Shown here piece after piece: positions 7,288 to 15,290 of a DNA stretch of 28,263 bases. The stretch's first letter is position 1, and each line of letters opens with the position of its first letter. A model generated the notes under the pieces. The model did not search any database and was not told the origin of the DNA. It saw only the letters and a list, made by a program, of their open reading frames with translations. The translations under genes were made by a program, and so were the position numbers. The stretch is from JAEHDI01 sp035455185 (lineage in GTDB: Bacteria; Acidobacteriota; Terriglobia; Bryobacterales; Bryobacteraceae): the NCBI GenBank assembly GCA_035455185.1, contig DATIFQ010000519.1, forward strand, positions 1-28,263, in the 5' to 3' direction.

Positions 7288-8517
7288 CTATGCTCCTCGT
7301 CCCACCACCAGTTTCATGTCTTTGTCGACGGCGTCCCGAAGAAGATCGAAGTACTCGGGAATCGCCGCCAGCACCCGGTTCCAGTTCGGGATCAGTGGCA
7401 GGCCGAGCGGATCTTCGATATACTCCGCCGCGGCCTGGTTCAGGCTCTTGGCGAATGCCGCGACCGCCATCTCTTCCCCGTGCCGGTCGAACTTCAAACC
7501 GTTCAGCATCGCGTCGGCGTAATAGCGCGCGATCGTGTCCTGCGCCATTCGCACGTATCGCACGCCAAGGCTGCGGAAGTGATCGGCCGTGAAAACGATC
7601 CCTTCGGCGGCCATCGTGCGAAACAGCGACTTGGCGATGTCGGCGGCCATTCGCCGCAGCCCCTTCGTCGCGTCTTCGGCGGATAGCGTCTGGTGCTTGT
7701 GCTCGTAGTTGTCCGTCAAATCCACCTGACAGATCCGCGCGGTGGCGCAGTTGCGATAAACCTCCGCCAGCACGCCCACCTCAAGTCCCCAGTCACCGGG
7801 GATCCGGTTCACACGCGCCAGGTTGGCATCCATTGCGAACTCCCCGGCCAGCGGGTAGCGAAAGCTGTCCAGAAATCGCAGAAAGTCCGTGCCGGGAGCC
7901 ATGCTGTCCAGCGCCCGCACCAGCGGAGTAACGAAGAGCCGGGTCACTCGTCCGTGCATTCGGTCGGTCACTCGTGCGTAGTAGCCCTTGCAGAACTCAA
8001 AACCGAGGTTCGGATTTGTCACCGGGTAGCAAAGACGAGCCAGTAACTGGCGGTCATAGTTGACGATGTCGCAGTCGTGAAGTGCGATCACGTCACAGTC
8101 GCCCATCGCCAGCATGTAACCGTACGCCATCCAGCAGGAACGGCCCTTGCCGTCCCCTCCCGCTGAGAGCCCCCGTTCCTCAAGTATCTGGAACAGCTTC
8201 TGGATCCGTTCGCTGTCGATCCAAATCAAGGTCACAGGCGTATAGAAATCCTCGAAGTAGGATCGTGCATGGTCGAACTCCTGCCGGCTTGCACGCCCGA
8301 GGGCGACCACGATCCGTTGTAGGTACCTGACCTGCTTCACCTCTGGCACAATCCGCTGCATCGCCGGTGTCTGAAATTCCGAGTACAGCGCCGGCAGCAC
8401 GAGCCCGATCGGACGGTTCCTGGAAAAGCGCTCCAGGTCCCCCTCCAGCCGTTCGATGCTGTTCGGCCGTAGCCGGTGTAAAGTCGTCACGGCACCGGTC
8501 TGGTAGAAATCGGACAT
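7288..8517 (-). CDS. gpgS: Glucosyl-3-phosphoglycerate synthase
   Basis: This 409-residue enzyme should transfer glucose from an NDP-glucose to 3-phosphoglycerate, the committed step to glucosylglycerate. Family features are the start PIGLVLPALYSEF near 36-48, a GDGKG loop at 121-125, the DCD metal site at 148-150 (ALHDCDIVNY), and the LAGEFAMDANLARV / IPGDWGLEVGVL block in the middle that is characteristic of bacterial GpgS. The start MSDFYQTGA at 8515-8517 is chosen because AGAGG precedes it by about 9 bases and the family aligns from here. The open frame upstream to 8640 covers the end of the antiporter gene and is not believed. It is followed closely by a second glycosyltransferase and a membrane protein in one transcription unit. 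Confidence 0.88.
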   Translation of the reverse strand: MSDFYQTGAVTTLHRLRPNSIERLEGDLERFSRNRPIGLVLPALYSEFQTPAMQRIVPEVKQVRYLQRIVVALGRASRQEFDHARSYFEDFYTPVTLIWIDSERIQKLFQILEERGLSAGGDGKGRSCWMAYGYMLAMGDCDVIALHDCDIVNYDRQLLARLCYPVTNPNLGFEFCKGYYARVTDRMHGRVTRLFVTPLVRALDSMAPGTDFLRFLDSFRYPLAGEFAMDANLARVNRIPGDWGLEVGVLAEVYRNCATARICQVDLTDNYEHKHQTLSAEDATKGLRRMAADIAKSLFRTMAAEGIVFTADHFRSLGVRYVRMAQDTIARYYADAMLNGLKFDRHGEEMAVAAFAKSLNQAAAEYIEDPLGLPLIPNWNRVLAAIPEYFDLLRDAVDKDMKLVVGRGA

Positions 8518-8605
8518 AACGGTGGCCTCTGTCCGAGGGTAGACGGCGCTGGCGCGCGGAGGTATCCCCCCCAGGGAGTAGTGTGGAGAGGAAAAGGGGG
8601 TAGCT

Positions 8606-9841
8606 TCAGCCGAGCCGGAGCGGTGCCTCTTCAGGAACAACCGGGGCCAGGTTGCGGTAGGCCAGTCTCAAGAGAGGCGGCGCCGCCAGCGTGGTCGCAA
8701 CTGCCATAAAGACGACCACCCCATAGACGTGTTCGCCCAGCACCCCGAGTCCCAGGCCGATCTGGGCGACCACCATTCCAACCTCGCCGCGTGGGACCAT
8801 CCCGACGCCGACCCGGAACGCGTCCGCCCGGCCCAACCGGATCGCACCCATGCCGCAACCCACCAGCTTCGCGAGTACCGCCGCCACCACGATCAGCAGC
8901 GCGAGCGCTAGGATCGAAGATTGCGAGAACACCGACAGGTCCACGTGCAGGCCGATCGAAGCCAGGAAGAACGGCACAAGCAGTTCCGTGACACCATGAG
9001 CCAGGTCGTGGACGCGGTGGCTGACGCTTTCCGAGAGCGCCATCCCGGCCAGAAATGCCCCGATGATCGCCGCGACCCCGGCGTAGACCGCGAGCAGCGA
9101 GAGCCCGAACAGCAGCACCATCGCAAACGCGAACTGCGCCTCGCAGATGTGCAAGCGTTGCTGCACCCGCGGAACGACTCGCTCCATGGTCCGCGTACCC
9201 CACTTGGCGACGATGATAGTGAATGCGATGGCCACTGCTCCTGTGAGAGCCAGTTCAAGCAGATTAACGCTTCCCTTTGCCATACTGCTCACCAGGGCCA
9301 GGACGAGCAGCCCGAGCACGTCGTCGATCACCGCTGCGGCCAGGACGATCCGGCTTGCCTTAGCCTGAAGCCACCCGCCCGACGCCAGGACCTGCGCGGT
9401 GATCCCTACGCTGGTCGCCACCATTGCCGCGCCCACGAAGATCGACTCCAGTTGCGGCTCGCCCCAGAACTGAAAGATTCCCCAGCCGAGCGCGAAGGGG
9501 ACGATCACGCCCAGGATCGCCACCGCCAAGGCGGTACCCCCAACCCGCATCAGCTCGGACGACTTCACTTCCAGCCCAACGCGGAACAGCAAGAACATCA
9601 CACCAAGGTCCGCGAGCGCCGTGATCAGCTCCGCGGGTTCGATCCAGCCGAGTACGCTCGGCCCGATCAGGATTCCTGCGACGATTTCGCCTACGATCGC
9701 CGGCTGCCGGAGCCGTTCGAAAAGCTCGGCCATGAGCTTCGCCGAGCCAAAGACAATCAGCATCGACAGCGGGATCTTCACCGCCTCGGGTCCGGTGGCA
9801 AGCAGCAAGCTGAACGCGGCGGACAGATCGAAGTGCGTCAT
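8606..9841 (-). CDS. CPA2-type cation/proton antiporter (Kef/NapA-like)
   Basis: This 411-residue inner-membrane exchanger has about 12 hydrophobic helices. The hallmark acidic pair appears in AAAVIDDVLGLLVLA (about residue 170), and MVPRGEVGMV near the C-terminus is typical of Na+(K+)/H+ antiporters of the CPA2 family. No C-terminal nucleotide-binding RCK domain is present, so it differs from full-length KefB/KefC. It should exchange Na+ or K+ for H+, fitting osmotic and pH homeostasis beside the glucosylglycerate genes. The ATG at 9839-9841 follows an AAGG. Only 18 bases separate it from the precorrin-2 dehydrogenase-like gene upstream, and 88 bases from gpgS downstream. Confidence 0.9.
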   Translation of the reverse strand: MTHFDLSAAFSLLLATGPEAVKIPLSMLIVFGSAKLMAELFERLRQPAIVGEIVAGILIGPSVLGWIEPAELITALADLGVMFLLFRVGLEVKSSELMRVGGTALAVAILGVIVPFALGWGIFQFWGEPQLESIFVGAAMVATSVGITAQVLASGGWLQAKASRIVLAAAVIDDVLGLLVLALVSSMAKGSVNLLELALTGAVAIAFTIIVAKWGTRTMERVVPRVQQRLHICEAQFAFAMVLLFGLSLLAVYAGVAAIIGAFLAGMALSESVSHRVHDLAHGVTELLVPFFLASIGLHVDLSVFSQSSILALALLIVVAAVLAKLVGCGMGAIRLGRADAFRVGVGMVPRGEVGMVVAQIGLGLGVLGEHVYGVVVFMAVATTLAAPPLLRLAYRNLAPVVPEEAPLRLG

Positions 9842-9859
9842 CAGGTGCCTTTTTCGATT

Positions 9860-10333
9860 CTATAACAGGGTCTGCGAATCGTCCGATTGGCGAGTTCCAT
9901 GAGCCAGTACGGATTCCAACTTGCGCCGCAATTCCGCCGCCAGTCTGGGGCTGTGGCCTCCGGTTGAGACCGCGATCTGCACTTCGCCCGAACGGACTCG
10001 CGCCGGGACCAGGAAATCGCACTCTTCGGGGCAGTCGGCCACGTTGACCGGGATACCTCTCCGCTTGGCCTCCAGTGCGACCGCCCGGTTTACCTTCCGG
10101 TCGTTCGTGGCCGCAAATGCCAGCGCCATTCCGTTCAGGTCCGAGAGTCGGAACCGCCGCTTGCGCAGGTGGGCGCCGAGCCGCTCAAACTCCGGCAGCG
10201 CCTCGGGTGCCACAACCGTCACCCTGGCGCCCGTTTCCAGCAGTCCTGTCACCTTGCGGAGAGCTACCTTTCCCGCGCCGGCGACGAGTACCGGCCTGCC
10301 CGACAGGGCGAGAAAAATCGGGTAGTGGAGCAT
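9860..10333 (-). CDS. Precorrin-2 dehydrogenase / sirohydrochlorin ferrochelatase-like (CysG-N, Met8 type)
   Basis: The protein opens MLHYPIFLALSGRPVLVAGA, the typical N-terminus of the NAD-dependent precorrin-2 dehydrogenase domain, with the Rossmann motif GAGKVALRK. It continues with AFAATNDRKVNRAV, IPVNVADCPEECDF and STGGHSPRLAAELR, all standard for this domain in siroheme synthesis. At about 157 residues it is short: the C-terminal helical dimerisation part seems reduced and there is no methyltransferase domain. An in-frame ATG at 10361-10363 with GGGGAG eight bases upstream would add ten residues and overlap the start codon of der on the other strand. It is the first gene of the minus-strand run leading into the antiporter. 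Confidence 0.85.
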   Translation of the reverse strand: MLHYPIFLALSGRPVLVAGAGKVALRKVTGLLETGARVTVVAPEALPEFERLGAHLRKRRFRLSDLNGMALAFAATNDRKVNRAVALEAKRRGIPVNVADCPEECDFLVPARVRSGEVQIAVSTGGHSPRLAAELRRKLESVLAHGTRQSDDSQTLL

Positions 10334-10361
10334 CGAGAAGCCAATGCTATCATGAAGGTCC

Positions 10362-11663
10362 ATGGCGGAGTCTCCCCGCCTGCCCACGGTGGTGATCGTG
10401 GGCCGGCCGAATGTCGGCAAATCCACTCTTTTCAATTGCATACTCGGGCGGCGGCGCTCCATCGTCGGCGACGAATCAGGCATCACGCGGGACCGCATCC
10501 ACGGCGAGGCCGTGCATCGCGGCAGGCACTTTGAACTGATCGACACCGGCGGTATCCTGCCCAACGAAGCCGAACTGATCCCCAGCGAGATCTTCCGCCA
10601 GGCGCGCGTGGCCCTTGAGCGGGCCGCGCATATCATCTTGCTGATCGACGGGCGCACGGAGATCACCGCCACCGACCGCGAGCTGGCGCAACTCCTTCAC
10701 CGCCTGGGCAAACCTGTAGCCCTCGCCGTGAACAAGATCGACACTGCTGCCCGGGACGTGCTGGCGCATGAGTTCCACGTGCTCGGCATTTCAGACCTGT
10801 TCCCGGTTTCCGCGGAGCACCGCCTCGGTATCGACGATCTGCTCGATCACGTCACCACGGGCTTCGACCTTACTGAGATTCAGGAAGCCGAAAAGGCGCC
10901 GATCAAGGTCGCCATCATCGGCCGGCCCAACGTCGGTAAGTCGACTCTGCTTAATACCCTCGTTGGCGAGGATCGTGCCATCGTCTCGCCTGTCGCTGGC
11001 ACTACTCGCGACGCTGTTGATGAGAGCGTCGTGATCGACGGCTGCCAGTTTGTCTTCGTCGATACCGCCGGCATCCGGCGCAAGGGTAAGACGAAGCTGA
11101 TGGCGGAGAAAATCAGCGTTGTGATGGCGCGCCGGCACATTCGCATGGCCAACGTCGTGCTGCTTGTGCTCGACGCCACCGAGGGAGTCGTCGGCCTGGA
11201 TGCGAACATCGCCGGTTATGCGCACGAGGACGGCCGCGCCATCATCCTCTGCGTCAACAAGTGGGACGTCAGCCCGGACAAGAGCACTAAGACGTTTACT
11301 ACGAAAGTGCGCGACGAGATGAAATACCTGGAGTACGCTCCGGTTGCCTTCGTTTCAGCGAAGACCGGCGCGGGCGTTCACCGGCTTTTCCCGCTGATTC
11401 GAGAGCTATATGATGCGGCCTCGCAGCGCGTTTCAACGGGCGAACTGAACCGCTTCCTCGAAACACTTCACATCGAGTCGGAGCAAAAGGTGCAGTACAT
11501 TACGCAGCCCTCCGTCCGACCCCCGACGTTCGTCCTCTTCACGGACCGCCCGGGCAAGCTGCACTTCTCCGCCGAGCGGTACCTGATCAACCGGCTGCGC
11601 AAACAGTTCGGTTTCCGCGGCACGCCGATCGTCATTAAGACAAAAGCGAAGCAGCGGCGGTAG
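10362..11663 (+). CDS. der: Ribosome-assembly GTPase Der (EngA)
   Basis: This 433-residue GTPase has two tandem G domains: P-loops GRPNVGKS at about 14-21 and again at 187-194, DTGG and DTAGI switch motifs, and NKID and NKWD specificity motifs. A C-terminal KH-like domain ends at TPIVIKTKAKQRR. Der acts in 50S ribosomal subunit maturation and is essential in most bacteria. Length and order are normal. The ATG at 10362 follows GAAGG by three bases. This start shares the bases CATG with a possible start of the divergent precorrin-2 dehydrogenase gene. It converges on the methyltransferase gene with 10 bases between stops. Confidence 0.97.
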   Translation: MAESPRLPTVVIVGRPNVGKSTLFNCILGRRRSIVGDESGITRDRIHGEAVHRGRHFELIDTGGILPNEAELIPSEIFRQARVALERAAHIILLIDGRTEITATDRELAQLLHRLGKPVALAVNKIDTAARDVLAHEFHVLGISDLFPVSAEHRLGIDDLLDHVTTGFDLTEIQEAEKAPIKVAIIGRPNVGKSTLLNTLVGEDRAIVSPVAGTTRDAVDESVVIDGCQFVFVDTAGIRRKGKTKLMAEKISVVMARRHIRMANVVLLVLDATEGVVGLDANIAGYAHEDGRAIILCVNKWDVSPDKSTKTFTTKVRDEMKYLEYAPVAFVSAKTGAGVHRLFPLIRELYDAASQRVSTGELNRFLETLHIESEQKVQYITQPSVRPPTFVLFTDRPGKLHFSAERYLINRLRKQFGFRGTPIVIKTKAKQRR

Positions 11664-11673
11664 ATAAGAGCGC

Positions 11674-12345
11674 TCACTTCACGCGAAACATCGCGATGTA
11701 CTGCTTCTCCGGTGCGTGGTCGCGCCTCCATAGCAGTTCGTAGCCCGCGGCCTCGATCTCCTGTACAACCTGCTCCGCGCTGGCCCGGATGTGCGTCAGC
11801 GCGAAATCGGGATCTCTCTCCATAGCACCCCGCTTCTTGTGGTACTCAACGATTGCCAGGCGCCCTCCGGGACGCAGGCTCTGCTTGATACCAGCCAGCA
11901 TCCGTTCGGGGTAGTCGAAGTGGTGGTATACGTCGAGCACAATGACGAGGTCGGCCGCACTTGCCGGCAGCTTCGGGTCGGTTTCCGTACCCAACACGAA
12001 CTCCACGTTGTGACGCGCGGCTTCCTTGACGCGCTCCCGGGCGAGGTCCAGGAAATCCTGGTGGATGTCCTCCGCGATTACGCGCCCTTCTACCCCGACT
12101 GCCTTGCTGAGGTCTCGCAACAGGGTTCCTGTGCCGGTGCCGAGGTCGACCACCGTCGAGCCGGGGCGAATCTCGAGCCGTTGCATGAGTTCAGCCGGCC
12201 GGAGATTCTCCAGTCGCGAGGGTGATTCCAGGACCCCCGCCATCCTCGCGCGCCCTTCTTCTGTCTCGTATTCCCGGTTGGCCTCTTTGGCGACCTGGCA
12301 CCAGCCGGTCGTCGAAAGCAGCAGCAATCCCAGTGTGCGTCGCAT
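11674..12345 (-). CDS. Exported SAM-dependent methyltransferase-like protein
   Basis: This protein of about 223 residues carries a class I methyltransferase fold: motif I VVDLGTGTGTLL, an acidic residue after strand 2 (IAEDIHQDF), LVIVLDVYHHF (motif IV region), and LRPGGRLAIVEYH. It begins MRRTLGLLLLSTTGWCQ, which looks like a classic Sec signal peptide with Arg-Arg, a Leu-rich core and a polar cleavage region. That is unusual, because the cofactor S-adenosylmethionine is cytoplasmic. The ATG at 12343-12345 is preferred, with a GTG two codons upstream; GGGGGTG precedes it. The methyl acceptor is unknown. It may be a cytoplasmic enzyme with a hydrophobic leader, or an exported protein that no longer methylates. 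Confidence 0.8.
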   Translation of the reverse strand: MRRTLGLLLLSTTGWCQVAKEANREYETEEGRARMAGVLESPSRLENLRPAELMQRLEIRPGSTVVDLGTGTGTLLRDLSKAVGVEGRVIAEDIHQDFLDLARERVKEAARHNVEFVLGTETDPKLPASAADLVIVLDVYHHFDYPERMLAGIKQSLRPGGRLAIVEYHKKRGAMERDPDFALTHIRASAEQVVQEIEAAGYELLWRRDHAPEKQYIAMFRVK

Positions 12346-12410
12346 TGACACCCCCGTTCGCTATTTGACTGCGCCCAAAACTACTCCGATTCAAGAAATC
12401 GAGACGAGCT

Positions 12411-13730
12411 TCAACTCTTCGTCGGAAGCGGCGTCACCTTCGGTTGCAGTCCCGCCTTGGCCAGCAGCGCGTACACCAGGAAGCCCGCAAGGAAGCCGTA
12501 CACAGCCGCTGGTTGCAGGTACGGCTTGGTCTCTTCGGCCACCGGCAGGAACGGCAGGATGCCGATCAGGAACCCGACCGCCCAGGCGCCGTAGCCCGCC
12601 CAGTTGACCCCTTCTCTCGGGCCCGCCCACTTGTTTCCGGAGAGCAGATAGTCCGCCGCCATTGCGCCGCAGATCGGTCCGAACGACGCGCCGACAATCG
12701 TAAACAGTCCGATCAGGTTGCTCGCCGCGCCCGTGATCGCCAGTACGAGCGCCACCGTCACGCCCACCATCGTGGACGCCATGCGCCGCACGCCGGGAAT
12801 CATCGTGGCGAAGCTGTTTCCGGCGATGAAGGCGCAGAAGCACGCCGGTGGCGCCGATGCGATCGCGAACACCAAGAACATCGCCGCGGCCAGGAAACCC
12901 CCGATCCCGGAGATCACCGCGTCGTACGTGAAGCCCTGAACACCGTACAGCACCCGAGCGCCCGCCACCGAAAGCAGCGGCAGCCCGCCGGCGATCAGAA
13001 TCGCCAGTGTGATTCCGACCAGCCCGCCCATCTTCACGTCGTTCGCGTTCCGGCTGTTCATGCCGAAGTCCGCTCCCGCCGCGCCGGCCGTCGCGAAAAA
13101 CCCGACGACGATTTGGACCAGCAGCATGAAGCCGACGTACGGATTCGGGTCGGCGGGCACATGCTGTCCGATGCCAACCGCGGTCCGGAAGAACACCAGG
13201 ATGATCAACAGCAGCGGAATCAGGTTGAGATACAAGGCGAACTTTGCGACGTACTGGATGCCCTTCACCCCGATGTAGGCCATCCCGTAGGCCCACACGA
13301 TCGCCACCAGCGCGAACGGGAGCGTGCCCGGGCCGGCCTTCGATCCGAATGCGCTCAGGATGAACGTCGACGAAACCAGCGTGTTGACCGAGAACCAGCC
13401 GATTTGCAGCAGGCCCATCAGCAGGCCCGGCATGAGATAGCCGCCCGTGGTTCCGAAAGTCGAACTTCCGACCACGTACAGCGGATATCCGGTCTGCATG
13501 CCGAGCATCGCCGGCACGCGATAGAACAATGCATAGCTGATCAGCCCGGCAACAACCAGCGCCAGCAGGCACAGGCCCAGGCCGGCGCGGTCGATCGTCC
13601 CCTTGGCGATTTCCATGTAGAAAACCACCCAGAGGAAAATGCCGGCATAGCTCGGCGCAGTGTTGATATACCACGGCGCACGGTTTGAGGGAGAATTCGG
13701 TACTGCTTTGGAAAGATAGTCGGGAAGCAT
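12411..13730 (-). CDS. NCS1-family nucleobase:cation symporter (CodB-like)
   Basis: This 439-residue permease has about 12 membrane helices. It begins with the family's N-terminal PWYINTAPSYAGIFLWVVFY, followed by GYPLYVVGSSTFGTTGGY and, late in the protein, SFGPICGAMAADYLLSGNKW, which is typical of the purine-cytosine permease branch. It should import a nucleobase, allantoin or hydantoin with a cation; the substrate is not determined and no catabolic genes adjoin it. The ATG at 13728-13730 has GAGGAG five bases upstream. A frame shifted by one base is open over the whole gene (450 codons) but encodes an Arg/Gly-rich shadow without helices. A TATACT-like -10 (minus strand, 13768-13773) lies upstream but lacks a good -35. 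Confidence 0.9.
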   Translation of the reverse strand: MLPDYLSKAVPNSPSNRAPWYINTAPSYAGIFLWVVFYMEIAKGTIDRAGLGLCLLALVVAGLISYALFYRVPAMLGMQTGYPLYVVGSSTFGTTGGYLMPGLLMGLLQIGWFSVNTLVSSTFILSAFGSKAGPGTLPFALVAIVWAYGMAYIGVKGIQYVAKFALYLNLIPLLLIILVFFRTAVGIGQHVPADPNPYVGFMLLVQIVVGFFATAGAAGADFGMNSRNANDVKMGGLVGITLAILIAGGLPLLSVAGARVLYGVQGFTYDAVISGIGGFLAAAMFLVFAIASAPPACFCAFIAGNSFATMIPGVRRMASTMVGVTVALVLAITGAASNLIGLFTIVGASFGPICGAMAADYLLSGNKWAGPREGVNWAGYGAWAVGFLIGILPFLPVAEETKPYLQPAAVYGFLAGFLVYALLAKAGLQPKVTPLPTKS

Positions 13731-13814
13731 GTCCGCTCCTCAAGCAATGGAATGGAAAGAGCGGACCAGTATACTACCTCCGGGACGCGGCAAAGGCGTC
13801 CGCTCGCCGATTCG

Positions 13815-14360
13815 TCACCCGCCGGAGCCGTCGTGCTCGCCGGTGCCGGCTAACTCCTCGACCTTGGTGCCCCGGCAGTCGAGCCGTTGCGGAATCGAGG
13901 CCCGCGCGTTCACCTGCTCTTCTGTTGCGCCTACATCGCGATGGCGCGAGACCGAAGGTGCGTGCGCGGCTGCAGCGGCTGGCTGCGACACTTCATTCAT
14001 GATGTCTTGCAAGGTCGCTTCCAGCAGCAGGAACAGCGTTTCAAGGTCCGGCCGGCTGAGCGCGCGGCCAGCCTCGGAAGGGGAGATCGCGGTAAGAGTC
14101 ACCGATCCGCCCTCCTCAAACGCCGCCAGCCGGCAGGGCAGCATCGCGGAAAGGCGCAAGTCGGCTCCAAGCAGAGCCGCGCTCAGGTCGGGGTGACATA
14201 AGGAGAACACGATGGCGTCTTTCGCGGCGCCAGGCTCCTTGTTCCGGATCAGATGGCCAAGATGCATGACCGACACCACGCTGGCGCCGCGCCGTTGCGC
14301 TGCCTGCCGTAACGCCGCCTCGATTCCATCAAGCTTCAGCGATGACGTAACTCGCAGCAT
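13815..14360 (-). CDS. DUF302-domain protein
   Basis: Of 181 residues, the first ~115 match the DUF302 pattern: an N-terminal region ending in a hydrophobic strand, VFSLCHPDLSAALLGADLRL, then AMLPCRLAAFEEGGSVTLTAISP and SEAGRAL. DUF302 proteins are small alpha/beta domains of unknown biochemical role, sometimes linked to sulfur or metal handling. The last 60 residues are Ala/Glu/Arg-rich and look disordered. The ATG at 14358-14360 has GGGAG nine bases upstream, and a TATGAT -10-like element sits at 14381-14386 on the same strand. It lies 41 bases after the unknown gene at 14402-15064 and may share its transcript. Confidence 0.72.
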   Translation of the reverse strand: MLRVTSSLKLDGIEAALRQAAQRRGASVVSVMHLGHLIRNKEPGAAKDAIVFSLCHPDLSAALLGADLRLSAMLPCRLAAFEEGGSVTLTAISPSEAGRALSRPDLETLFLLLEATLQDIMNEVSQPAAAAAHAPSVSRHRDVGATEEQVNARASIPQRLDCRGTKVEELAGTGEHDGSGG

Positions 14361-14401
14361 AGAAGTGCGCTCCCGAGAAGATCATAGCAGAGGCTCCTTC
14401 G

Positions 14402-15064
14402 CTATCGTGCGCGCTCGACAAACAAATCCACAATCTCGAGCGCCGTGCTCCGGATCTGGGCCTCGAGCCCGGAGTACCCCACCAGCGCGGCTTGCTCTCG
14501 AAGTCTCGCAGCGGCCTGCGGCGAAACCTCCATCCGGTAGCAATCGGCGTGCTCTCGGTGGGAATACTCCAGGTAGTGCACAGCCGCGCTCTCCGCGGCC
14601 TCCATCAGGACATCCCAATAGCTCCTTCGGCGTAGCAGCCTCTTCTTCGAAGCTACCTCTCGCGGTAGATCGATCCGGCAACCAGGTCCGCGCAGCACCA
14701 CCCGAAGGCATCGCTCGGGAGCGAATGGCAGGCCGGGCTCGGAGTCCGGGAAGGTGGCCAGGATCCGTTCGATGCTCTCTCGATCGGCCTCCCATCCTTG
14801 CCACCGGAAGCGTGTCCCTCCGCTCACCAGGGTGCCACGCAGCAGCAGTTCGTGGATACGGCCGGGATCTTTGCCGGCGATTCCCAGCATCAGCTCGATC
14901 AATTCCCGCGCGGCCATTTCGCGCACCACCACAGCCGTGATCGAGATCGCCCCCGCTTCCTCGGAGCTGAGTTTGACCCGAATCGACTCCGGTAGCGCCA
15001 TGCGCAACAAGTGTAGAACATCGTGCCGGGCGTCCGCCGGGGGAGCCCCAACACCCCCCCACAT
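14402..15064 (-). CDS. Hypothetical protein, about 220 aa, soluble
   Basis: This protein has mixed alpha/beta character and no membrane helices or signal peptide. Notable segments are ISITAVVVREMAARELIELM, a GTLVSGGTRFRWQGW strand pair, and an Arg/Lys-rich KKRLLRRRSYW before a long C-terminal helical part. I do not recognise the family. The ATG at 15062-15064 has GGAGAAAGG seven bases upstream, whereas the internal ATG at 14999-15001 (MALPESIRVKL, a more natural-looking N-terminus) has none. The true start is therefore uncertain between the two. The first 21 residues of the longer form come from an unusually G-run-rich stretch. It is divergent from the cold-shock gene and followed by the DUF302 gene. 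Confidence 0.6.
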   Translation of the reverse strand: MWGGVGAPPADARHDVLHLLRMALPESIRVKLSSEEAGAISITAVVVREMAARELIELMLGIAGKDPGRIHELLLRGTLVSGGTRFRWQGWEADRESIERILATFPDSEPGLPFAPERCLRVVLRGPGCRIDLPREVASKKRLLRRRSYWDVLMEAAESAAVHYLEYSHREHADCYRMEVSPQAAARLREQAALVGYSGLEAQIRSTALEIVDLFVERAR

Positions 15065-15071
15065 TTTTCAA

Positions 15072-15080
15072 CCTTTCTCC
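15072..15080 (-). promoter_or_regulatory. Ribosome binding site favouring the longer start at 15064
   Basis: GGAGAAAGG on the minus strand ends seven bases before the ATG at 15062-15064. No comparable site precedes the alternative ATG at 15001. Confidence 0.45.
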
Positions 15081-15103
15081 CCACTTTGAACCAAACCATG
15101 CGT

Positions 15104-15109
15104 TATAAT
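15104..15109 (+). promoter_or_regulatory. Candidate -10 element for the cold-shock gene
   Basis: A perfect TATAAT lies in a locally AT-rich spot. Seventeen bases upstream there is no good -35 (the sequence is CCACTT), and there is no extended TG. If used, transcription starts near 15116 and leaves a leader of about 175 bases before the csp ATG at 15291. Confidence 0.4.
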
Positions 15110-15115
15110 TAACTG

Positions 15116-15290
15116 CGACGCTTGACTCTTGTATTCGGTTTGCCAAAGGTTCCCAAGAAGGTCCACACGACCCGCCACCGGAGTAGTCTCGACTAATGCG
15201 GATTGCCTGTAGCGGAAATGCTGTGTCCTTTTTTGCCTTTGTGCGCCGGCTCGGGACAAGCGAGTTGACACGGGAAGGTAAGGAAGGTCC
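15116..15290 (+). promoter_or_regulatory. Putative long 5' leader of the cold-shock mRNA
   Basis: About 175 bases without a gene separate the TATAAT from the cold-shock start. A hairpin can be drawn at 15172-15201 (CCGC and GCGG outside, TAGT-CTCG-ACTA inside). A T-tract (CCTTTTTTGCC) lies near 15230, and the ribosome site AGGAAGG is at 15281-15287. Long structured leaders are known for cspA-type mRNAs; here the structure is only drawn by eye. Confidence 0.35.

Noticed and set aside
8518..8640. N-terminal extension of gpgS
   Set aside because: It overlaps the antiporter 3' end and lacks similarity to the family; MSDFY at 8517 has a ribosome site.
8921..9865. 314-codon plus frame antisense to the antiporter
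   Set aside because: Low-complexity charged translation with no motif; the opposite strand is unambiguous.
12391..13743. 450-codon minus frame over the NCS1 permease, and a 414-codon plus frame (12444-13688)
   Set aside because: Both are shadows; only the 12411-13730 frame has membrane helices and family motifs.
15265..15270. TTGACA just upstream of csp as a -35 box
   Set aside because: A -10 at the right distance would fall on the start codon.
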